Assembly (NCBI GenBank): GCA_021800315.1
Contig: JAJYZD010000005.1
Location: 1-31,831 of the forward strand
From: Bacillota bacterium
GTDB lineage: Bacteria; Bacillota; Desulfotomaculia; Desulfotomaculales; JAJYZD01
DNA: 31,831 bases
Reading direction: 5' to 3'
In this document: piece after piece, positions 1-6,917 of the stretch
Position numbering within the stretch: the first letter of the stretch is position 1
Layout: every line of letters starts with the position of its first letter
Notes under the pieces: generated by a model
What the model was told of the DNA's origin: nothing
What the model saw: the letters and a program-made list of their open reading frames with translations, nothing else
Databases searched by the model: none
Program-made: the position numbers and the translations under genes

Positions 1-93
1 CCCCAGATGGGCGCACTTTTTGCCGACCAGGGGAATGTCCGCTTTTTCCAACTCAGCCAGACCGAAAAGAAATCGGTCACTCAGCGTATCCAT
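1..93 (-). CDS. PpsB-like ATP-grasp (PEP synthase N-terminal type) protein, 5' end only
   Basis: Only the first 31 residues lie in the window; the gene runs off the left edge. An ATG at 93 follows an AGGGGGG ribosome binding site 8 bases upstream. The peptide ends in ADIPLVGKKCAHLG, which aligns with the start of the PpsB-like protein at 15322-16389 (AGKKCVNLGEM) and with the glycine-rich N-terminal motif of PEP synthase and pyruvate phosphate dikinase. It lies 135 bases downstream of the PpsA-like gene at 229-1911, the same PpsA then PpsB order as the pair at 15322-18588. I infer that it is the ATP-binding partner of that protein. The fold call rests on one short motif plus context. Confidence 0.7.
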   Translation of the reverse strand, partial: MDTLSDRFLFGLAELEKADIPLVGKKCAHLG

Positions 94-118
94 TTCCGTG
101 TCCCCCCTAAACTCAACC

Positions 119-160
119 ACCGCCCGCTAAGGCAGGCGGGTTCGCTGTTGACTGAAAGCC
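119..160 (-). repeat. Intergenic repeat element, copy 1
   Basis: Read on the minus strand, this starts GGCTTTCAGTCAACAGCGAA and ends in a GC-rich inverted repeat (CCCGC..TTAGCGGG). Two relatives occur on the plus strand at 4957-4996 and 6700-6740. All three lie between genes, so this looks like a small dispersed intergenic (REP-like) family. Function unknown. Confidence 0.5.
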
Positions 161-168
161 GACTCAAA

Positions 169-226
169 CAGGGGTCAAGGTTTGGGAGCCCAAGACCCCT
201 GTGCCGGCCGGCAGAGAGCCGGCCGG
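169..226 (-). terminator. Two hairpins after the PpsA-like gene
   Basis: A perfect 9-bp inverted repeat (204-212 with 218-226, loop AGAGA) sits 2 bases past the stop codon of the 229-1911 gene. A second stem (169-176 with 194-201, inner stem 182-186 with 189-193) follows. There is no T-tract, so this may be an attenuator or an mRNA-stabilising structure rather than a full terminator. Confidence 0.4.
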
Positions 227-228
227 GG

Positions 229-1911
229 TCAGTTCTCCCGGCCGCCGTCCAAAATGAACACCAGGCCCAGGTCTCCGTCGACGCGAATGCGTTGACCCGT
301 TTTGATCTTCTTGCTTCCGTCAAACACGTTCATCACCACCGGAATGCCGTACTCGCGGCCCACAATGGCGGCGTGGGAAAGACTGGCGCCGCGGTCGACC
401 ACCACGCCCTTCAGGAGGCTGAAAACAGGCGTCCAACTGGGATAAGTCGACGGGGCCACCATGATTTCGCCTTCCCGGAGATCGTTCAGGTCCTGGTCGC
501 TCATCACCACCCGGGCCGGTCCCTCCGTCACGCCCGGCGAGCCGGAGATTCCATACAGGTCGGCCTTAAGATCCGTCCTGGGTACCGGCAGGGATCCCAC
601 CACCACCTTTAAGACTACCGGATCCTTGGACCTCATCATGATTTTCACGGCTTCATCCATGGTAATGGTGGAGATGAAGGGCGGGTTTTCCTTCCGGCAC
701 CAGCCCTCCCACTCGGCACGCCGCCTTGCCACCGCCGGCCTAAGGTTAAAGAACTCCGGACAGATGGCCGCTTTGCGTACCTCGTCAGGCACCAGGAAAA
801 GAATGTCTTCCGGCTCGTCGACGGCGCCGTGCCGGGCCAGCCGTCGACCCATGCCGAGCAGGGCCCGGCGCACCAGGGCATGGGTATAAAGATCCAGGTA
901 GTGGTTATGTTCCTCACTGAAGGAACTGGACTTCTGCGCCAGTTTCATCAACGCCTCGAACCATTCGCGCTGTTCGGAGGGGATGCGGGCCAGGGTCTCC
1001 TCCTCCAACTGCCGCCGCTCCCGGACCAGGGTTTCTCTTTCCTTCTCAAGGTTGAAGCCGCCCCCCTTGGTCAGGAACTGCTTGACATTGACCATGGCCA
1101 AGGCAGGCTCTTCCACCCAGGTGGGGTCGCAAAACTCCGACATCCGGTTGGCCCGCCAGCCGTCCTCCTCCAGGAAGGAGCGGAACCGGGCCAGCCACCG
1201 GCGGCCCGCCTCGCGGTCCCCCAACCGCGTCATCCAGGCCTGGGGCTTTTCGTTTAGAAATATGTCCGCAAGGCCGGTATCCCGCGCTTCCCCGGCAAAC
1301 TCCCACAGTTTTTTGTCGACCTGGAACACCTTGTTATCGAAACCTCTCATCAGTTTATGGAAGCGGGGATCGGTATCGTCAATGTCCAATAACTCCTTGC
1401 AAATGGTTTCAAACAGGATATATACCCCGAACACCAGGTACATCATGTAAAAATGAACTTCCCACATCCGCCTGTTAACCCGGAAGGCCTGCTCCAGGTG
1501 GTCCAGAAGATCGATGTTATCGGCATTGTCCAGGTCGAAGGCTTTCAATTGCCCGTAATGGTCCAGCATCTCGTCGACGAAATTCCGCCAGAGTCCGTCG
1601 TAATCTTCGATGAACGGCAGCAGTCTTTCCCGGAAGACCGCTTCCCGCTGACGGATTTCCTCCTCGTCTTCAACCACCAGCAAGGTAAGGTAGCCTCCCC
1701 CGTCCTTGAGCCGCCAGTCCCAACCCTTGCAGGTGGGAAGCTGCAACCTTTGAGCCCCCCACTGCATTCCGTGCCGGCAATAGTTGATCCAACTCCAGGC
1801 GAACATCGGCGTCCAGGGAGGAACGGAATGAGTGGCATCCAGAAACCAGGCCGGTGAAAGGTCCAGGTCGGATTTCTCGTCGAATTCGAGGACCGTGATG
1901 TCGTGACCCAC
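229..1911 (-). CDS. PpsA-like phosphohistidine (PEP-utilising mobile domain) protein, second copy
   Basis: A 560-residue protein with a GTG start, supported by an AAAGGGGG site 7 bases upstream. The C-terminus is the swivelling phosphohistidine domain of PEP synthase-type enzymes: ISGSPGVTEGPARVV, PSTYPSWTPVF, then GASLSHAAIVGREYGIPVV with the presumed phospho-histidine at 513. The N-terminal 400 residues are helical, rich in Trp and Tyr, and like those of the PpsA-like protein at 16759-18588; they are not a normal PEP-binding TIM barrel. In phenylphosphate synthase the PpsA-type subunit carries the phosphoryl group on this histidine and passes it to phenol. Here the neighbours are an SDR and CrtI-like flavoenzymes, not a UbiD, so the acceptor is probably a different hydroxyl or enol compound. 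That substrate is inference. Confidence 0.8.
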   Translation of the reverse strand: MGHDITVLEFDEKSDLDLSPAWFLDATHSVPPWTPMFAWSWINYCRHGMQWGAQRLQLPTCKGWDWRLKDGGGYLTLLVVEDEEEIRQREAVFRERLLPFIEDYDGLWRNFVDEMLDHYGQLKAFDLDNADNIDLLDHLEQAFRVNRRMWEVHFYMMYLVFGVYILFETICKELLDIDDTDPRFHKLMRGFDNKVFQVDKKLWEFAGEARDTGLADIFLNEKPQAWMTRLGDREAGRRWLARFRSFLEEDGWRANRMSEFCDPTWVEEPALAMVNVKQFLTKGGGFNLEKERETLVRERRQLEEETLARIPSEQREWFEALMKLAQKSSSFSEEHNHYLDLYTHALVRRALLGMGRRLARHGAVDEPEDILFLVPDEVRKAAICPEFFNLRPAVARRRAEWEGWCRKENPPFISTITMDEAVKIMMRSKDPVVLKVVVGSLPVPRTDLKADLYGISGSPGVTEGPARVVMSDQDLNDLREGEIMVAPSTYPSWTPVFSLLKGVVVDRGASLSHAAIVGREYGIPVVMNVFDGSKKIKTGQRIRVDGDLGLVFILDGGREN

Positions 1912-2064
1912 GTAATAACCCCCTTTATCTGGTTATTCAGCCTACTCGGTTCATCAGCCCGCCTTGGGCTTAGTCGTCCATCCCCCCCCTCGATCATGAT
2001 CGTCCGACCGCCCGGCAGCCCGCCGGAGCGCGGAAATCAGGCCGCGCTTGTGGGGCCCCGGTTC

Positions 2065-2814
2065 TCAGTGCATAACCCGGCCACCGTCAACCAGGATGGT
2101 TTGCCCCGTAACAAAATCGCTCTCTTCGGAAGCCAGGAACAACACCGCTCCCACCACATCTTCCGGCGTACCCAGCCGTTTCAGACAGTTGGGCGCCACA
2201 TCGTAGTTCTCGATCCGGGACACCATGGTCCGGCTGGCCTCGGTATCGGTAAAGCCCGGAGCGACGGCGTTGACGCAAATACCGTACGGGCCGGCTTCCC
2301 GGGCCAGGGCCCGGGTGAGACCGACCACACCCCCTTTGGAAGCCACGTAATGAGCCAGGTTGTTGGAACCGGTAAAAAAGACTTCCGAAGCCAGGTTGAT
2401 GATTTTCCCCCGTCCCTTTTCCCTCATGGAGGGAAAGACGGCCCTGCTGCAGAGCCAGGGCCCGCGCACGTTGACCGCCATGACCCGGTCCCACTCGGCG
2501 GGGTCGATATCCATAAAGGACTTCCTGCCGATGCCGTAATAAACGGCGGCGTTGTTCACCAGCACATCGATGCGGCCGAACTTCTCCACGACCTGGCGGA
2601 CCATGGCCAGGCAGTCTTCTTCCCGGCTCACGTCCACCCTCAGGCCTAAGCCTTCGCCCCCCCGCTCCCGCACCGCGGCGACCGTATCGTCCACGCCGCC
2701 GCTGGTGGCCGCGGCGACGATTTTCGCCCCCTGCGCGGCCATCTTCAGACAGAAGGCCCGGCCAAGGCCCTTGGAGGCACCGGTGACGATGCAGACCTTA
2801 TCCCTTAAACGCAC
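2065..2814 (-). CDS. SDR family NAD(P)-dependent oxidoreductase
   Basis: A 249-residue classical short-chain dehydrogenase/reductase. It has the cofactor motif TGASKGLG at 11-18, NNAA at 87-90, and the catalytic set N115, S143, Y156 and K160 (YVASK). The C-terminal pattern FVTGQTILVDGG is typical of FabG-like members. Start is GTG with a GGGGAG site 6 bases upstream. It is 153 bases before the second PpsA-like gene and 42 bases after the CrtI-like gene at 2857-4521, so probably co-transcribed with both. It most likely interconverts a hydroxyl and a ketone in the pathway handled by those enzymes; the substrate cannot be read from sequence. Confidence 0.9.
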   Translation of the reverse strand: MRLRDKVCIVTGASKGLGRAFCLKMAAQGAKIVAAATSGGVDDTVAAVRERGGEGLGLRVDVSREEDCLAMVRQVVEKFGRIDVLVNNAAVYYGIGRKSFMDIDPAEWDRVMAVNVRGPWLCSRAVFPSMREKGRGKIINLASEVFFTGSNNLAHYVASKGGVVGLTRALAREAGPYGICVNAVAPGFTDTEASRTMVSRIENYDVAPNCLKRLGTPEDVVGAVLFLASEESDFVTGQTILVDGGRVMH

Positions 2815-2856
2815 GTTCCGCTCCCCTTTGCGGCGTATTTTGACCCTGACGTCAAC

Positions 2857-4521
2857 CTAGTAAGGCCGCCCCTCCTTTTCCCATATCTTTTCCAGCCCGA
2901 AATCCGTCGCTATCACCTTGAAGCAATTGTAGCTGCTACCGCGCCCTATACCACCGCCCGAATGCAGGTTGGACGAACAGATGTAAAGGTTTTTGACCGG
3001 TGTACGGTAATTGGCGAACTCCGGAGTCGGCCGGAAGCGGTCGAGTTGCCCCGGAATCATCGAGCCCTCCACCCACCCCCCCTCCTTCATGTCCGGGTGA
3101 CGCATGGTCACATCCAGGGGCGTGGTAATGAAAGCACCCATGACATTGTCCCGGGTCATGTTCGGAGCGTAGATGCGCCACTGTTCCAGGATCTCGTTCA
3201 CAATTTGCTTTTTAAGGCGGAGCCATTCTTTTTCGGACAGGAACCGGTAAGGCACCGTAAACTCCTCGACCAGGATGGTATGCTTATCCCCCGGCGCCCG
3301 GTTCCGGTCCCAGATGCTGTCCGGAGCGGTCAGCAGGAACATTTTGCTTGGACGCCCGCGCGTCAGGATCTCCGCCTCGTATTTGTAGGCCATATAGTCC
3401 GGGTCGTTGGGGCCGAGGTACAGCCTGGGCTGGGGACCCACGTCGGGATTGGTCTGGGCGGCCGTGTACCTGGGCAACTCGTGCATGGCGATGTTTCCCC
3501 AGAAAATCTGGGCGCGGTCGTAATCAATGTTCCGGACCCGGTGCGCCATCCGGGGGGTCAGGTATTCCTCCCCCAGCAACCTGAACACCGTTTGCGGCAC
3601 GCCCAGGTCGCTGACCACCAGTTTGCCGGCTCTTACGGTCGCGCCGCCGGCCAGTCTGATCCCCACCGCCGCGCCGTTTTCCACGATGACCTTATCCACT
3701 TCGCTCTCGACGAAGTACCGGCCCCCCATGCTGCTGAAGGCCCGTTGCAGGGCGTGGGTGATGGTATGCGTGCCGCCGGACACGATGGACGCCGATTCCA
3801 GCGACAGCACGAGTCCGACCGTGTGCACAAACACGTACAGACCGAGGACGTCACCCGGAAACGAGCCGGTGGAAGTTTCGATGGCCCGCATGAACAGGCA
3901 ACGCATTTGGGAACTCTCGAAAAGATCGTAGGCAACCTGCTTGCCGGTCATAACCGTATAGACGGGGTCGATGCCGTCTTTCGGGTCGTCACAAAGCTTC
4001 TCCAGGGCGTTGGGCACACCCCAGGGCGTAGGAGGACTGTAACGGTATTCACGGAAGGCGGCCCGCCATTTCTTCATGTACCGCCGGGCGATTTCTTCGT
4101 ACATGCCGGCGTCCCTTTTGGAGAACCTGGCGATCTGCTCGTACGTTTTTTGAAAGTTTTCGTGGGAAAATTCTTCTTTGCCGGTCCACGGATCGGTGAC
4201 CTTATAGGCCGAGTAACCAACGAAAGAACTCCCGTCATCAAAAACCATGCCTTCGTTCTGGTCCGGAAAAACGTAGCTCAAGCCAAACTCCCGCAGATTA
4301 AAGTCCTTGTAGGCGGGATGGCCGAAGAAACGGGTGAAGTGGGCGCACGGGTTCTGGATAAAGCCGGGTAGCGGCAATTCCTCGCCGCACGCACCTCCCC
4401 CCAGCTCATGCTGACGCTCAAAAATTGCCGTGGAAAGACCGGCCTTTTGCAGGTAACAACCGATAATGGTGCCATGGTGCCCACCACCCACCACAACGGC
4501 ATCGAAAGCGGCATCGCTCAT
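2857..4521 (-). CDS. CrtI-like (phytoene desaturase-type) FAD-dependent oxidoreductase
   Basis: A 554-residue flavoprotein. A Rossmann FAD motif opens the chain (VVVGGGHHGTIIG, residues 9-21, then FERQHELGGG), and the C-terminal FAD-binding stretch is NLYICSSNLHSGGGIGRG. Length and layout match phytoene desaturase/NAD(P)-FAD oxidoreductases of the CrtI superfamily, which desaturate, isomerise or saturate ring and polyene substrates. ATG start with a GAGGAGG site 8 bases upstream. The protein is distantly related to the one encoded at 5018-6646 in the same block, so two diverged paralogues are kept together. No carotenoid biosynthesis genes are nearby; a role on an alicyclic or aromatic-derived catabolite is more likely, but this is inference. 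Confidence 0.85.
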   Translation of the reverse strand: MSDAAFDAVVVGGGHHGTIIGCYLQKAGLSTAIFERQHELGGGACGEELPLPGFIQNPCAHFTRFFGHPAYKDFNLREFGLSYVFPDQNEGMVFDDGSSFVGYSAYKVTDPWTGKEEFSHENFQKTYEQIARFSKRDAGMYEEIARRYMKKWRAAFREYRYSPPTPWGVPNALEKLCDDPKDGIDPVYTVMTGKQVAYDLFESSQMRCLFMRAIETSTGSFPGDVLGLYVFVHTVGLVLSLESASIVSGGTHTITHALQRAFSSMGGRYFVESEVDKVIVENGAAVGIRLAGGATVRAGKLVVSDLGVPQTVFRLLGEEYLTPRMAHRVRNIDYDRAQIFWGNIAMHELPRYTAAQTNPDVGPQPRLYLGPNDPDYMAYKYEAEILTRGRPSKMFLLTAPDSIWDRNRAPGDKHTILVEEFTVPYRFLSEKEWLRLKKQIVNEILEQWRIYAPNMTRDNVMGAFITTPLDVTMRHPDMKEGGWVEGSMIPGQLDRFRPTPEFANYRTPVKNLYICSSNLHSGGGIGRGSSYNCFKVIATDFGLEKIWEKEGRPY

Positions 4522-4571
4522 CGTATCTGCCTCCTCTTCTTTCTGCTGTCAACGACCAAAGTGGCTGGATT

Positions 4572-4886
4572 TCAACCATTGGCCAAGGAATGATTGGACT
4601 TTTTCTCCTCCTGGCTTGCTTTTGCAGCACTCTTAGGCCCTGCCCTTAACAAAACTTTGAGGACATAGAAAAAGTTCTTGGGTTTCCAGAGAAATCTCAG
4701 CATGGCCATTAGACCGTCAAAGAGATCATTCCTATCCAGTTGGGCGCTCATCTGCCAACTGACCGGCGCGGTAGAGCGCATTTTCATCTGGAGGACATGC
4801 CCTTCACCTTCCACGTGTTCACAGATGAAGTCCACAACCTCCACAACCAGCGTGGTCTTGCCCAGACCCGTAGAGTTGAGCCTCAT
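4572..4886 (-). CDS. Small orphan protein between two CrtI-like oxidoreductases
   Basis: A 104-residue protein I do not recognise. ATG at 4886 is chosen over the upstream GTG at 4892 because GGGGGAG lies 5 bases before the ATG. The first half looks beta-rich (TTLVVEVVDFI, EGHVLQMKMRSTAPVSW). The second half has a hydrophobic segment rich in Phe, Trp and Leu (GLMAMLRFLWKPKNFFYVLK) and then a basic, Lys/Ser-rich tail. No cysteines beyond one, no signal peptide. It ends 50 bases before the CrtI-like gene at 2857-4521 and is likely in the same transcript, so it may be an accessory or membrane-associating partner of the flavoenzymes. Confidence 0.65.
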   Translation of the reverse strand: MRLNSTGLGKTTLVVEVVDFICEHVEGEGHVLQMKMRSTAPVSWQMSAQLDRNDLFDGLMAMLRFLWKPKNFFYVLKVLLRAGPKSAAKASQEEKKSNHSLANG

Positions 4887-4956
4887 TTTCACTCCCCCAG
4901 GTTGATATTCAACTGCTCCCGGCTGGAGCCGGGGGCTTGCCCCGGTGCCTTTATCC

Positions 4957-4996
4957 GGCCTTCAGTCGATAACAAACGCACCCGCTTTAGCGGGTA
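4957..4996 (+). repeat. Intergenic repeat element, copy 2
   Basis: GGCCTTCAGTCGATAACAAA followed by the inverted repeat CCCGCTTTAGCGGG. Related to 119-160 (opposite strand) and 6700-6740. Lies just downstream of the 5018-6646 gene, where its hairpin could also act on that transcript's 3' end. Confidence 0.5.
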
Positions 4997-5017
4997 GCCG
5001 CTAACTGATCCGGCCCC

Positions 5018-6646
5018 CTAATAGTAAAGGACGCCTTTTTCAATGGCGCGGCTGATGCTTCCCGGTTGCTGCCACCATTTCTTGATTTCGAGGTCTTTAA
5101 CTATGGCTTCGGCGCACAGGTAACCCGGACCCATCAGGCAAAGCCCGCCCGGATAAACGCTCGCCCCGCACACGTAGAGACCGGGGATCGGAGTGTTACA
5201 TTGCGAACAGTATTCATTTGGCCGCGTATATCCCATCTGAAAAGGCAGGTAAGCACCTTGCTTTATTGAGCCCTCAACCATATTGGGAAACTTATTCTGT
5301 ATATCCAACGGAGTACTCATATTATGCCACATAATAACGTCTTCGGTGATGTTCGGCGCATACCTGGTGAGCGTATTGATGACCCGCAGGGCGTGTTCCT
5401 CGCGGATCCGGTACCATGCTTCCGGCCCGCCGTCCTGTAACCGGTAGGGAGCGTGCTGGGACAGCCTGCCGGTATGCTTCCCCGGCGGCGCCTGCCTGCG
5501 GTCGTGGATGCTGGGGAAACAGCAATTAAAGCCCCCGTCTGTAAGCAATTTTCCCCGGCGCGTAGCGTCGAGGTGATCGATCAACTGTTCTTGGCTTTCG
5601 TAGCCCACCACGTACATTAGCGAGTTATTCAGATCGGGGTTCAATTCGGCGGCTTTGAAACGCGGAGCCTCGCTCAAAGCCAGGTGAACGTCGAAAAGAC
5701 TGTATTTTTCCCATGCCCAGTCCCTCACCCGACGGGCTAATTCGGGGTCCAGGTTTTCTTCCCCCGCCAGTCGCAGGAACGTTTGATGCGGATCCAGGCT
5801 GCTCGCGACAAACTTTTTCGCTTCGTAGACGGTGCCGTCTTCCACCCGGACACCGGTCGCCCTCCCGTTTTCAATGATGATCTTCTCAACCGTGGCGCAC
5901 GACAGGGCCCGGCCGCCGTTCTCCACCACGGTCTTATACAGCACGTGGGCCAGGTGATGGGACCCGCCGGCACAAAGGCGATAGTTTGTCGCCCGGTTTA
6001 TCAGCAGGGGAACAAGGAAACTGATTCCGTCAAGGTCGTAATCCAGACCCCACATCGTGGCCGCATACAGGAAAAGGGTCCTCACAACATCATTTTCAAA
6101 CAGGTCGTCAACTATATCCCGGGGTGTCTTCAATCTTAATTCGTCAATGGCCCGGCCGACCTCGCTCCGCTCCAGCTCGACCACGGCATCCAGGGCCGGC
6201 TTGGGCGGCATGTAGGTCGCCGGAGCCAAGAAATCGTCCATCATCCACTTAAACCGCTGATGCATCTCGATGTAGGTTCCGGCATCCTTTTCCGAAAACC
6301 GGGCAATGGACCGGGCGGTCCGTTCCGGGTCGGCATACAGGCATAAGGAACGACCGTCGGCCAGGGGCATGGACATGATCACCGGCGGGTAGATGAACTC
6401 CAGATCATACGTTCTCTCCAGCTGAAGGTCCTGAAACACGGGCGCATAATCCACCATAGGCATGTAAACGGCGTGGGTGTTAATCAGGAATCCGGGGAGC
6501 GTCACCTGCTCGGTGGCCAGTCCACCTCCGATTTCAAACCTTTTTTCGAGAATCAGAATTTTCAACCCGGCTTTTGCCAAATACGCGCCAAGAGTTAAAC
6601 CATTCGGTCCCGAACCAATAATAATCCCGTCGTAACTCTGGACCAT
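5018..6646 (-). CDS. CrtI-like FAD-dependent oxidoreductase, second copy
   Basis: A 542-residue flavoprotein. The reading frame opens upstream at 6724, but the true start is almost certainly the ATG at 6646, which is preceded by a GGAGGAGGAGG site; the extra 26 codons would read through an intergenic repeat. FAD motif IIIGSGPNGLTLGAYLAKAG (residues 8-27) with GGGLATE after it; C-terminal GLYVCGASVYPGGLCLMGPG. It shares the CrtI architecture with the 2857-4521 product but is clearly diverged. It is the first gene of the left block behind a plausible promoter at 6748-6775. Substrate unknown; a desaturase, ring-reducing or isomerising role is inferred from the family. Confidence 0.85.
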   Translation of the reverse strand: MVQSYDGIIIGSGPNGLTLGAYLAKAGLKILILEKRFEIGGGLATEQVTLPGFLINTHAVYMPMVDYAPVFQDLQLERTYDLEFIYPPVIMSMPLADGRSLCLYADPERTARSIARFSEKDAGTYIEMHQRFKWMMDDFLAPATYMPPKPALDAVVELERSEVGRAIDELRLKTPRDIVDDLFENDVVRTLFLYAATMWGLDYDLDGISFLVPLLINRATNYRLCAGGSHHLAHVLYKTVVENGGRALSCATVEKIIIENGRATGVRVEDGTVYEAKKFVASSLDPHQTFLRLAGEENLDPELARRVRDWAWEKYSLFDVHLALSEAPRFKAAELNPDLNNSLMYVVGYESQEQLIDHLDATRRGKLLTDGGFNCCFPSIHDRRQAPPGKHTGRLSQHAPYRLQDGGPEAWYRIREEHALRVINTLTRYAPNITEDVIMWHNMSTPLDIQNKFPNMVEGSIKQGAYLPFQMGYTRPNEYCSQCNTPIPGLYVCGASVYPGGLCLMGPGYLCAEAIVKDLEIKKWWQQPGSISRAIEKGVLYY

Positions 6647-6699
6647 TTTCCTCCTCCTCCCTGGTGAATACACCACAACACGACCCTCCGGCTTTAGCC

Positions 6700-6740
6700 G
6701 GCTCTCAGCCGAAACCGGATCCACCTGCTTCAGCAGACGG
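6700..6740 (+). repeat. Intergenic repeat element, copy 3
   Basis: GGCTCTCAGCCGAAACCGGA followed by the imperfect hairpin CCACCTGCTTCAGCAGACGG. Same layout as 119-160 and 4957-4996. An adjacent CCGGCTTTAGCCGG hairpin overlaps its left side (from about 6688). It lies in the leader of the 5018-6646 gene. Confidence 0.45.
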
Positions 6741-6747
6741 CCGTTAA

Positions 6748-6775
6748 ATTATGACAATTCAGAAATCTTGGACAA
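6748..6775 (-). promoter_or_regulatory. Putative sigma-A promoter for the CrtI/SDR/PpsA block
   Basis: Minus strand: TTGTCC (6770-6775), 16-base spacer, CATAAT (6748-6753). It lies about 100 bases before the ATG at 6646 in an AT-rich pocket between otherwise GC-rich genes. The resulting leader would contain repeat copy 3. Confidence 0.5.
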
Positions 6776-6895
6776 TTATTATCCTAGCCGGTTTTCCTGA
6801 AGACGGCAATGCCCGGAACAGGCGAAATGACCGGCACCGGTTTGGCCGGAACAGGCGAACGGTGCGGAAGGGGATACGCGGCCCGGACATGGAAA

Positions 6896-6917
6896 GAAGC
6901 CCTTGATCAAGGGCTTC
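6896..6917 (-). terminator. Hairpin overlapping the regulator's stop codon
   Basis: A perfect 9-bp inverted repeat (GAAGCCCTT / AAGGGCTTC, loop GATC) spans the stop of the 6907-9273 gene and is followed on the minus strand by TTTCC. It could end the right-hand transcript before the promoter at 6748-6775. Confidence 0.5.

Noticed and set aside
2962..4371. Long plus-strand open frame opposite the CrtI-like gene
   Set aside because: High GC makes antisense frames long. The translation has no family motifs, is rich in His/Arg/Gly/Val, and lies fully opposite a strong minus-strand gene. The same applies to the long plus-strand frames at 6988-9633 and 20756-23314.
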